Source of the DNA: Pedobacter ginsengisoli
GTDB lineage: Bacteria > Bacteroidota > Bacteroidia > Sphingobacteriales > Sphingobacteriaceae
Length of the DNA: 64,000 nt
NCBI RefSeq assembly: GCF_030244015.1
Contig: NZ_JASSYX010000001.1
Coordinates: forward strand, 620,001 to 684,000
Direction of reading: 5' to 3'
Numbering within the stretch: the first letter of the stretch is position 1; each line of letters begins with the position of its first letter. Positions 50,118 to 58,431 of the stretch are shown here, piece after piece. A program made the translations under genes and the position numbers. A model generated the notes under the pieces. The model was not told where the DNA came from, did not search any database, and saw only the letters and a program-made list of their open reading frames with translations.

Positions 50118-51695
50118 ATGATCAATAAGGGATATAAATTAGTTTGTTTAGTGCTTGTCTTTTCTGCATTTGCTTCCTGTAAAAAGAGTAAAGATCCTGT
50201 GGTTGAACCGAAACCGGAGCCACCTGTATTATCTGCGGATAAGGTGCTCAAAACCTTTGCTTTTAAGGCCAGTAAAAATCCTGTTCTCGTCAATGATGTA
50301 AATGGAGAAATTATTGGAGATACCATTTATGCCAGGGCCTTTGCGGGAACTGATATCAGTAAACTGGCTCCTGTATTTACATATGAAGGGAAAAAGGTGA
50401 CGGTCGGTGACATTGCTCAGCGAAGTGATACTACGATCAATGACTTTACTAAACTGGTGACCTATAACATTATCGCTGAAGATGGCACCAAGAAAAGCTA
50501 CATTGTAAAGTTCACAGATAATGGCGTTTCAGCCCTTTACATCAACACAAATAATGTTCCTATTACAAGCAAGGAGGTCTATGTTACCGGTTCCATAAAG
50601 ATTGTCAGCAATTTTAAGGATGTGGTTTACGATGGGAAGACTGAAATAAAAGGCCGGGGAAATTCTACCTGGTACGATATGCCGAAAAAGCCTTATCGCA
50701 TAAAACTGGATAAGAAGGCTGCTTTATTGGGTATGCCTGAAAGTAAGAACTGGGTTCTGCTTGCCAATTATGCCGATAAGACTTTGATGCGTAATGAGCT
50801 GGCCTTTATCCTTAGCAGGAATATTGGCAGGGCGTTTACTCCTGCTTCGAGATATGTTGAGGTGTATCTCAACGGCGCATATTTGGGAAATTATCAGCTT
50901 ACCGAGCAGATTAAGGAGGGTAAAGGGTTGGTCGATATTGAGGAACAGCCAAAGGGAACTACAACACTTCCAGACCTTGCAGGTGGATATTTAATAGAGC
51001 AGGACTTGTTTGCAAATGGTGAACCAATACATTTCTATACCGCAAAGAATATGCCTTTCGTAATTAAGTATCCTGATGAGGATGATATCAATCAGGAGCA
51101 AAAAGACTACATCAAAAATCACTTCCAGAAATTTGAAGATGCCCTCTATGCTGCGGATTATACAGATCCGGTAAATGGTTACCGAAAATACTTTGATGTA
51201 AATACCTATGTGGATCATTACCTGATCAATGAGGTGATCGGTAACCCGGATGCGTTCCGGAGTACTTACCTGTTTAAAAAACGCAATGACGAAAAGATTT
51301 ATACCGGCCCTATATGGGATTTTGATAAAGCCGCAAACAACGACAATCGTCTGGGCGATCAGGTTCATGGATTGATGGCGAATTCGGCTTTTGAACCTAA
51401 GATCTGGCTGAAACGTCTGTTGACAGACCAATCTTTCAGGCAGCGCATCCGCGCCAGATGGAATGAGATAAAACCAAAGATCTATGCTTTGACATCATCT
51501 ATGTACCCAATAGCTGCAAAACTCGCCGTTTCGCAGGTCAGGAATTTTACAAAATGGGATATATTAAATAAACAATCCTATCTTGAACTTCAAGTAAACG
51601 GATCTTACGCCGGTGAAATACAATATTTAAAAACATTTCTAAACGACCACATCGCCTGGCTGGATGGAAAATTTAATAGCGCAGAGTACCAGTAA
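50118..51695 (+). CDS. CotH-like kinase family lipoprotein
   Basis: ATG at 50118 gives 525 residues with a lipoprotein signal (LVCLVLVFSAFASC). A short beta domain (about 55-145; VTYNIIAEDGTKKSYIVKF) precedes the CotH-like domain (about 160-510) with IKGRGNSTWYDMPKKPYRIK, WVLLANYADKTLMRNELAF, GNYQLTEQIK and GPIWDFDKAANND. In CotH-type kinases these motifs bind ATP and metal and phosphorylate proteins or polymers. It is surface-anchored here, probably exported to the outer membrane. The GH43 gene follows 42 bases later, so the two may be co-transcribed. Confidence 0.88.
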   Translation: MINKGYKLVCLVLVFSAFASCKKSKDPVVEPKPEPPVLSADKVLKTFAFKASKNPVLVNDVNGEIIGDTIYARAFAGTDISKLAPVFTYEGKKVTVGDIAQRSDTTINDFTKLVTYNIIAEDGTKKSYIVKFTDNGVSALYINTNNVPITSKEVYVTGSIKIVSNFKDVVYDGKTEIKGRGNSTWYDMPKKPYRIKLDKKAALLGMPESKNWVLLANYADKTLMRNELAFILSRNIGRAFTPASRYVEVYLNGAYLGNYQLTEQIKEGKGLVDIEEQPKGTTTLPDLAGGYLIEQDLFANGEPIHFYTAKNMPFVIKYPDEDDINQEQKDYIKNHFQKFEDALYAADYTDPVNGYRKYFDVNTYVDHYLINEVIGNPDAFRSTYLFKKRNDEKIYTGPIWDFDKAANNDNRLGDQVHGLMANSAFEPKIWLKRLLTDQSFRQRIRARWNEIKPKIYALTSSMYPIAAKLAVSQVRNFTKWDILNKQSYLELQVNGSYAGEIQYLKTFLNDHIAWLDGKFNSAEYQ

Positions 51696-51737
51696 CCTTC
51701 ATTTTGCCTAACTTAGGTCATTGAATTTGAACACCAC

Positions 51738-52772
51738 ATGAAACTAAGATTCCTGACAATTGTCCTGATGGCTTTGCTGGCAAGTGCTGCGCGGGCGCAA
51801 ACGTTTACCAACCCATTACTGCCGTCGGGTGCGGATCCTTACTGTTTTTACAAAGATGGTTATTACTATTATACCCATACCACCGGCCGGAATTTAGTAC
51901 TGTGGAAAGCAAAGAATATTTCTGAGTTAAGAACCGCAGAGAAAAAGGTGATCTGGACACCGCCGAAAACCGGACCGTATTCTAAAGAATTATGGGCGCC
52001 GGAAGTGATGTTCCTGCGGGGCAAATGGTATGCTTATTTTGCGGCAGATGGTGGAAATAACAATAACCACCGCATGTATGTCCTGGAGAATGCATCAGCT
52101 GACCCCATGGAAGGTGAATGGGAATTTAAAGGGCAGATTACTGACGTGACAAATAAATGGGCAATTGACGGGGATGTAATTGAACATAAGGGGAAACTTT
52201 ATATGATCTGGTCGGGTTGGGAAGGTGATGTGAATGGAAAACAGGAGATCTATATTGCAAAGCTTAAGAACCCATGGACTGTAGATGGTCCCAGAGTGAA
52301 GGTGTCAAGCCCTGAGTTTAAATGGGAGCTGTACGGAGACCTCAATGAACCAAATCTGAAACATGTCGATGTCAATGAAGGCCCGCAGTTCCTGGTTCAT
52401 AAGGACAAGATTTTTATTGTGTATTCTGCCAGTGGCTGCTGGACGGATTTTTACGCTTTAGGGCTGTTGACGGCGTCTGCGGGTTCTGACCTGCTGGATC
52501 CGGCTTCATGGAAGAAATCTGCAGAGCCTGTCTTTAGGAAGTCTGCGGAAAATGGCGTCTATGCACCGGGACACAATTCGTTTTTTAAATCGCCTGACGG
52601 TAAGGAAGACTGGATTTTGTATCATGCAAATGATAAACCGGGCCAGGGATGCGGGGGCTTCCGGTCGCCGCGCGCCCAGCAGTTTTCATGGAATGCGGAC
52701 GGTACGCCTAATTTCGGTATTCCTGTTAAAATTGGGACGGAATTAGAGTCGCCAGCAAGGAAAAATCAATAG
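51738..52772 (+). CDS. Glycoside hydrolase family 43 enzyme
   Basis: 344 residues with a signal peptide (LMALLASAARAQ). The five-bladed propeller of GH43 is indicated by NPLLPSGADPYCFYKDGYYY (catalytic base aspartate in ADP), KELWAPEVMFLRGKWYAYFA, WAIDGDVIEHKGKLYMIWSG (second aspartate) and LNEPNLKHVDVNEGPQFLVH (likely acid glutamate). The family contains alpha-L-arabinofuranosidases and beta-xylosidases. With the GH127-like and GH2 enzymes it fits breakdown of arabinose-containing glycans. Confidence 0.9.
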   Translation: MKLRFLTIVLMALLASAARAQTFTNPLLPSGADPYCFYKDGYYYYTHTTGRNLVLWKAKNISELRTAEKKVIWTPPKTGPYSKELWAPEVMFLRGKWYAYFAADGGNNNNHRMYVLENASADPMEGEWEFKGQITDVTNKWAIDGDVIEHKGKLYMIWSGWEGDVNGKQEIYIAKLKNPWTVDGPRVKVSSPEFKWELYGDLNEPNLKHVDVNEGPQFLVHKDKIFIVYSASGCWTDFYALGLLTASAGSDLLDPASWKKSAEPVFRKSAENGVYAPGHNSFFKSPDGKEDWILYHANDKPGQGCGGFRSPRAQQFSWNADGTPNFGIPVKIGTELESPARKNQ

Positions 52773-52783
52773 TTGCCCGGCAT

Positions 52784-52812
52784 GGTTGCATAACCCAGGA
52801 GATCATGCAACC
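52784..52812 (+). terminator. Hairpin after the GH43 gene
   Basis: GGTTGCAT at 52784-52791 pairs perfectly with ATGCAACC at 52805-52812. It is C-rich rather than T-rich downstream, so a moderate terminator at best. Confidence 0.5.
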
Positions 52813-52892
52813 CCCTAGCAACCCCCTTGAAGAGGTTAAGAGGAGGTTGTAAAGTTATAGTACCAGAAAGGCACCATATTGAAAGCTTAAGT

Positions 52893-53327
52893 TTAAAGTT
52901 CCGGTTCCATTTTGGTACTGACTCCAATCCGGTTCCAGGCGTTAATAGTGATGATGCCCATGATCACCTGGGCGAGATAAGTATCGCCTAATAACGAGGC
53001 GGCCTGATTGTAAGTCTCATCAGATACCCTGCCTGCAATTAGCGTCACTTCTTCTGTCAGCTGCAATATCGCCCTTTCCTGCTCATCAAAGAAAGGAGTT
53101 TCTTTCCAGCACGTCAATGCAAAGATCCTGCGTTCGGTCTCACCATTTGCGCGGGCATCTTTGCTGTGTTTATCTACACAAAAAGAACATCCGTTGATCT
53201 GAGAGGCTCTGATTTTGATCAGTTCCCAGTGTGTTTTACTAAGGCTTGAGCTTTCAATGTATTTGTCCAGTGCAAACATTGCTCTGTATGCTGCCGGATC
53301 TGCCTGATTAATTCTGATTCGATTCAT
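52893..53327 (-). CDS. Carboxymuconolactone decarboxylase/AhpD-like protein
   Basis: 144 residues of the AhpD-like family. The motif NGCSFCVDKHSKDARANGET carries the redox CxxC and the conserved histidine of alkylhydroperoxidase-like members, and a helical core surrounds it (ILQLTEEVTLIAG; YLAQVIMGIITINAWNRIG). It probably acts as a peroxidase or in thiol-based detoxification in the cytoplasm. A Crp/Fnr regulator lies 105 bases upstream on the same strand, a pairing common in this phylum. Confidence 0.9.
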   Translation of the reverse strand: MNRIRINQADPAAYRAMFALDKYIESSSLSKTHWELIKIRASQINGCSFCVDKHSKDARANGETERRIFALTCWKETPFFDEQERAILQLTEEVTLIAGRVSDETYNQAASLLGDTYLAQVIMGIITINAWNRIGVSTKMEPEL

Positions 53328-53432
53328 TTTCTTTGTTTTTTGTTAAGACAAAGTTGCGCAACCAGGCAGCCTCAAAAAATGAACTGAGTTTAAGAAATTC
53401 TAAAATGCAGGAAATTTTATGCAGAATGAGGG

Positions 53433-54005
53433 TCAGTGTTTCTTTGCCCGGAGCCGGCTCAGGAACTGGGGGGTAAAGCCGAGGTAAGAGGCGAGCATGT
53501 ATTGCGGTACGCGCTGTATAAATTCCGGAAACAACGAGGAGAAGTGCCTGAAGCGTTCCTCATCGGTCATATTGAAGATATATCCCAATCTGCGCTGCGC
53601 CGCTACGAAAGCCTTTTGCATGATCAGGGCAAAATAAGTTTCTAATGATGGCACCTGCCTGAACAGTGCCGCCTTGTTTTTCTCCGGAAGTAAAAACACC
53701 TCGGTTTCTTCTATCGCCTGGATGGTACAGGCCGATGGCCGCCCTGTCATGAGGCTGTCCTGATCGGCGATCCACCAGTTTTCTATCGAAAAATTAATGA
53801 TCTGCTCGTTTAACTTTTTATTGATAAAATACTGACGTACGCAGCCCCTTATGATGAAATAATTGCCTTTGCAGGTTTTGCCGGCTTCCAGCAAAAAATC
53901 CTTTTTATGGTATTTTTTATATTCCAGATTTTGACAGAGCAATTCCTCTTCCTCAGGGGTCAATACTACATATTTGCGGATATGGTCTAAAATTTCCCGG
54001 TACAT
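53433..54005 (-). CDS. Crp/Fnr-family transcriptional regulator
   Basis: 190 residues. The N-terminal cyclic-nucleotide-binding-type beta-barrel (LLEAGKTCKGNYFIIRGCVR; FSIENWWIADQDSLMTGRPS) is followed by the long dimer helix and a short DNA-binding end (MLASYLGFTPQFLSRLRAKK). The winged helix looks short but complete for this Bacteroidota group. There is no iron-sulfur cysteine cluster. It may regulate the AhpD-like gene next to it. It starts 20 bases after the AraC gene ends, so the two may be co-transcribed. Confidence 0.9.
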   Translation of the reverse strand: MYREILDHIRKYVVLTPEEEELLCQNLEYKKYHKKDFLLEAGKTCKGNYFIIRGCVRQYFINKKLNEQIINFSIENWWIADQDSLMTGRPSACTIQAIEETEVFLLPEKNKAALFRQVPSLETYFALIMQKAFVAAQRRLGYIFNMTDEERFRHFSSLFPEFIQRVPQYMLASYLGFTPQFLSRLRAKKH

Positions 54006-54025
54006 CTGTGCTTCTTTTTAGTCAA

Positions 54026-54910
54026 CTATTTCTTATGGGCCTTACGGTAGGCGGAAGGTGAGGTGCCGATCAGTTTTGTAAACAATCTTGAAAAATAGTA
54101 CTGATCGTCTATGCCCAGTAATGCGCAGATTTCTTTAATGTTCTTGTCGGTAAAATAAAGGTACTGGCAGGACTGCTGGATTTTGAGCTGGTTGAGGTAA
54201 ACAATCGGCGACTGCCCGGTCCTGGCTTTGAAACGACGGAGATAATGAGAGACGGAAAGATTTTGTTCCTCGGCCAATAAGTTAACGCTAAGCTTTTTAT
54301 CCACGTTTTTTTTCATAAAAGCAATCGAGTTGCTGACCATATCTATGTTGTATACTGCAGGATTGATTTCTTTGTAGTAGATGAATGAGGTTACAAAATA
54401 AAGTAGCCGAAAATTCATGATTTCCATATCGCGGGAACTAAAGCTTCTGTCAAGTGTATTGTATATCTGGTCAAATGTGCTGATCCGGGACTGCTCAAAT
54501 GGAATAGCATGGACATGGTGCTTATCATCAACCAGGGAGCGTTCATAAATTTTTCTTGAGTTTGTTCCGCTAAAGTGCAGCCAGTAAATACTCCAGGGGG
54601 TTTTGGTTGAACTGTAATAACGGTGCGGTATGTTTTTTGGAATGATAAAAAAGGTATTTGCTTTCAGCAGGTATATTTCTCCGTTCATTTCGATCCGGCC
54701 TTCTCCATCTATACAGTAGAGGAAAATAAACTCAGCAGCACCATGCAGACGTTCGCGGTCATGGCCGACTGCATGAGGGTAGTATCCGATCGCAGTCAGA
54801 TAAAAGGAACTGATCAGAGGATTTGCTTTGATCTCCTTTCTAATGTTGGGAGTTAGAACAATCATCCTTTGCCCGAGAAAACCTTCCTTTATTTTTTTGT
54901 GCTCTTCCAT
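54026..54910 (-). CDS. AraC-family regulator with cupin sensor domain
   Basis: 294 residues. The N-terminal cupin-like ligand domain (about 30-140: FIFLYCIDGEGRIEMNGEIY; FFIIPKNIPHRYY) resembles AraC and should bind a sugar. The C-terminal two helix-turn-helix motifs are LLAEEQNLSVSHYLRRFKAR and IKEICALLGIDDQYYFSRLF. It is divergent from the susC operon at 55144. A 33-bp direct repeat, 95 bp apart, lies in the shared gap and is the likely binding site. Confidence 0.92.
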   Translation of the reverse strand: MEEHKKIKEGFLGQRMIVLTPNIRKEIKANPLISSFYLTAIGYYPHAVGHDRERLHGAAEFIFLYCIDGEGRIEMNGEIYLLKANTFFIIPKNIPHRYYSSTKTPWSIYWLHFSGTNSRKIYERSLVDDKHHVHAIPFEQSRISTFDQIYNTLDRSFSSRDMEIMNFRLLYFVTSFIYYKEINPAVYNIDMVSNSIAFMKKNVDKKLSVNLLAEEQNLSVSHYLRRFKARTGQSPIVYLNQLKIQQSCQYLYFTDKNIKEICALLGIDDQYYFSRLFTKLIGTSPSAYRKAHKK

Positions 54911-54954
54911 TCCTATTCATTAACGTATTTGCAAATGTAATCTATATTTTGATG

Positions 54955-55082
54955 TTATTGTCCATCATTATGGTTGGTTTATACATTAAACTGAATGTGG
55001 ATATTGTAGCGCGGCTGTGGTAAAACATGGATCTTGTGGTGTGATGGTATTATTGTCCATCATTATGGTGAATTTATACATT
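54955..55082. promoter_or_regulatory. Paired operator (33-bp direct repeat, 95-bp spacing)
   Basis: TTATTGTCCATCATTATGGT begins at 54955 and at 55050. Each copy continues for 33 bases to TTTATACATT, and the two differ only at a few central positions. The distance of 95 bases is close to nine helical turns. The first copy is just upstream of the AraC gene start and the second overlaps a TACATTTT -7-like sequence of the susC promoter. Each contains the small inverted repeat CCAT-N4-ATGG. No other signal is seen in 54911-55143. Confidence 0.8.
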
Positions 55083-55143
55083 TTATAAAGTTGCCACATG
55101 CGATAGCTTTACCTCACCAAGATATAAACTTAAACAAATCTGT

Positions 55144-58100
55144 ATGAGAAGAATTCTGAACACATCAGCATTATTGCTGATCTGTTTTTTTACACTTGTG
55201 GGAAATAAGGCCTACTCACAGGGATCCGCTAAGATTACCGTGGTCGGTACGGTGACGGATACATTAAAAAATAAAATAACAGGTGTCAACATCATGGTCG
55301 AAGGGAACCCTAAAATAGGGACGCGAACGGATGACAATGGTAAATTTGTGCTTGATGTTGATGCGGGTGCAGTGCTGAAAATATCCTATGTGGGGTATAA
55401 GGAACAGCATGTTACGATATCCGCCAGCAATAAAACGCTGAATATTCAACTGAAAGAGGATAATTTGGTTGCCGATGAGATTGTCATCACGGCTATGGGC
55501 CAGAGACAGCGTAAAGAAGCCATGGTGGGTTCTGTAACGACAATCAAGCCAGGCGCATTAAAGATCCCCTCCAGCAACCTTACGGCTTCATTAGCAGGGC
55601 AGGCCGCCGGAATTATTGCTTATCAGCGCAGCGGACAGCCCGGACAAGACAATGCCTCGTTTTTCATTCGTGGTGTAACCACCTTCGGATATAAAAGAGA
55701 ACCGCTGATCCTGATTGATAATGTGGAGTTAACTGCCAATGACCTTGCCAGACTGCAGGTCGATGATATTGAGAGTTTTTCCATATTGAAAGATGCAAGT
55801 GCAACTGCCCTCTATGGTGCCAGAGGGGCCAATGGAGTAATTTTAGTAAGTACCAAAGAGGGAAAGGAAGGAAAGGCTAAAATCAATTTCCGCTCCGAAT
55901 ACTCGATGTCACAGTCTACCCAGACATTGCAACTGGCAGATCCTATCCAGTATATGCAATTGTACAATGAGGCATCTTTGACACGTGATCCTAAACTGCC
56001 TTTGCCCTTCCCTGTAAGTAAGATCGAGAACACTAAAGCAACGCTTGCCGGTGCGCCGGGCAGTAACCCTTACGTATTTCCTGCCGTTGACTGGTTGGAT
56101 ATGCTTTTTAAGGACCGGGCTACTACACAGCGCAATAACCTGAGTGTGAGTGGTGGCGGCTCTACTGCGAAGTATTATATCGCGGGGTCATACAATATTG
56201 ATAATGGGGTTTTAAAGACGGATGTCAGGAACAATAACAACAACAATGTCAACTTTAAAAATTATCAGCTGCGCTCAAATGTAAATGTAAACCTGACCAA
56301 GACCACAGAGGTTGTGATCAGGCTTTCAGGTACTTTCAGTGAATATAACGGGCCTATAACTGCGGACGGATCCTTTGCTTCTGACCTCTACAATGTTGCA
56401 GTTCATGCCAGTCCGGTTTTGTTTCCTGCCTACTATCCTGCCGAGGGTGAAAACGCGAAAGCAAACCACATTTTGTTTGGAAACGTTGGCGGGCCTGACG
56501 GAACTGCCAATAACAGCATCCGGTATCCGAACGGTAATCCTTATGCCCAGCTTTTACGAGGACATAAGAATTCATCTGAATCCCGCATGTCTGCCCAGCT
56601 GGAGTTGAACCAGGATTTTGGTTTCATTACGGAAGGACTTAAATTCAGAAGTATATTTAACACCAACCGTTATTCTTACTTTGACTCTCAGCTTGCTTAT
56701 TCACCTTATTTCTATAGTGCAGGTGGCTATGATAAACTAAACAATTCTTATTCGCTGACCTGGTTAAACCCGAGAAATAATGTGTCGAATAATGTGCCTA
56801 CTGAATATCTGGTTTACAGCAGAAACGAGCCGAATGCCAATTCCTTCTATTATTTCCAGGGGGCACTTGATTACAATAAGTTATTGGGTAATCATGGCAT
56901 AAGTGCGACTTTGATCGGTACTGCGCAGCAAACGCTTTATTCAAGTGCAAAAGACCCGGTTTTGCACGTGACCACCTTACCTTATTCTCTTCCTTTCAGA
57001 AATTTAGGTTTGGCGGGCAGGGCAACTTACAATTATAAGAGCAAATATTACGCAGAGGTCAATTTTGGGCTGAACGGTTCAGAACGTTTTTCTGAAGAAC
57101 ACCGGTATGGGTTTTTCCCAACATTTGGTCTGTCATGGGTAGCGTCAAATGAAAGCTTCTGGAAAGCCGGAGGTATTGTTGACCGATTGAAGATCCGCGG
57201 AAGCTATGGTCTGGTAGGTAATGATGCGATTGGTAACCAGCGGTTTTTCTATCTGTCTGATGTGAATCTAAACGGCGGAAATTTTGCCCAATTTGGGATC
57301 AATAACGGTACTCAGCTCAACGGTGTGACCATCAGGAGTTATGCCAACTCCAATATCACGTGGGAGACTTCGCGTCAGACCAATGTCGCCGCAGAGATTA
57401 CCATGTTAAAAAACCTGAACATTGTGGCCGAATTCTATAAGAATCATCGCTATGATATTCTGCGTGAACGGCAGGTACCTGTGACCGAAGGTTTTGAAGC
57501 TGCTGTGCTCACCAATCTTGGTGTGGTAGATTCTAAAGGTATAGACCTCTCCGCTGATTATAAGCAGAACTTTAACAATGGCCTTTGGACATCTTTCCGG
57601 GGAAACTTCACTTATTCTACCAACAAATATACCTACATAGAAGAACCCAATTATCCGGAAACCTGGCGCCACTTTATTGGTCAGCCGATCAGCCGGGGCT
57701 ATGGTTATATCGCAGAAAGATTGTTTGTCGATGACAACGAGGCCAGAAACTCACCGACGCAGATCATGTCTATCAATGATGCTTATGGTAATAAAATAAA
57801 CGGGATCTTACCGCAGGGTGGTGATATCAAATATAAGGATGTAAATGCCGACGGAAAGATAGACGACCTTGACCAGGTATTTTTAGGTTATCCTGAAACA
57901 CCGGAGATTGTTTATGGATTTGGTTTCTCCAGCGGCTTTAAGGGATTTGACCTTTCTGCTTTCTTTCAGGGGCAGGCCAGGGTATCTTTTTTCATCGATC
58001 CAAGGAAGGTGAGTCCTTTTGTTGAACGTAACGTCGCCTACATAGACGGAAATACACAAGTACTGAAAGAGTTTGCTGATAACCACTGGTCTGAAGAGAA

Positions 58101-58407
58101 CCAAAACTTATATGCCTTGTATCCTAGACTGGGGACCAGTTCGGCGGCTATCGCTAATAACCTGCAGCCGAGTACCTGGTGGCTGAGAGACGCCAGTTTT
58201 ATCAGGTTAAAATCACTTGAAATCGGTTATACCTTACCGTCCAGCATTTCTAAATCCCTGAGGATTTCAAACTGCAGACTGTACTTTAACGGACTCAATC
58301 TTATCACCTGGAGTCCCTTCAAAATGTGGGATCCTGAATTGGGAGGCAATGGATTTTCCTATCCTATCCAAAAGGTATTTAACGTAGGCTTAAACCTGAA
58401 TTTATAA
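55144..58407 (+). CDS. SusC/RagA-type TonB-dependent receptor (system 3)
   Basis: 1087 residues without an STN domain, so controlled by a regulator other than a sigma/anti-sigma pair; the AraC gene next to it fits. Signal peptide (LLLICFFTLVGNKAYSQ), carboxypeptidase-like domain (about 28-115), plug (FFIRGVTTFGYKREPLILID; IESFSILKDASATALYGARG) and barrel (LYFNGLNLITWSPFKMWDPE near the end). It should import an oligosaccharide with the SusD at 58432, powered by TonB. Usual length for a glycan SusC. Confidence 0.95.
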   Translation: MRRILNTSALLLICFFTLVGNKAYSQGSAKITVVGTVTDTLKNKITGVNIMVEGNPKIGTRTDDNGKFVLDVDAGAVLKISYVGYKEQHVTISASNKTLNIQLKEDNLVADEIVITAMGQRQRKEAMVGSVTTIKPGALKIPSSNLTASLAGQAAGIIAYQRSGQPGQDNASFFIRGVTTFGYKREPLILIDNVELTANDLARLQVDDIESFSILKDASATALYGARGANGVILVSTKEGKEGKAKINFRSEYSMSQSTQTLQLADPIQYMQLYNEASLTRDPKLPLPFPVSKIENTKATLAGAPGSNPYVFPAVDWLDMLFKDRATTQRNNLSVSGGGSTAKYYIAGSYNIDNGVLKTDVRNNNNNNVNFKNYQLRSNVNVNLTKTTEVVIRLSGTFSEYNGPITADGSFASDLYNVAVHASPVLFPAYYPAEGENAKANHILFGNVGGPDGTANNSIRYPNGNPYAQLLRGHKNSSESRMSAQLELNQDFGFITEGLKFRSIFNTNRYSYFDSQLAYSPYFYSAGGYDKLNNSYSLTWLNPRNNVSNNVPTEYLVYSRNEPNANSFYYFQGALDYNKLLGNHGISATLIGTAQQTLYSSAKDPVLHVTTLPYSLPFRNLGLAGRATYNYKSKYYAEVNFGLNGSERFSEEHRYGFFPTFGLSWVASNESFWKAGGIVDRLKIRGSYGLVGNDAIGNQRFFYLSDVNLNGGNFAQFGINNGTQLNGVTIRSYANSNITWETSRQTNVAAEITMLKNLNIVAEFYKNHRYDILRERQVPVTEGFEAAVLTNLGVVDSKGIDLSADYKQNFNNGLWTSFRGNFTYSTNKYTYIEEPNYPETWRHFIGQPISRGYGYIAERLFVDDNEARNSPTQIMSINDAYGNKINGILPQGGDIKYKDVNADGKIDDLDQVFLGYPETPEIVYGFGFSSGFKGFDLSAFFQGQARVSFFIDPRKVSPFVERNVAYIDGNTQVLKEFADNHWSEENQNLYALYPRLGTSSAAIANNLQPSTWWLRDASFIRLKSLEIGYTLPSSISKSLRISNCRLYFNGLNLITWSPFKMWDPELGGNGFSYPIQKVFNVGLNLNL

Positions 58408-58431
58408 GTATATACAACAGAAACAGAAGAC

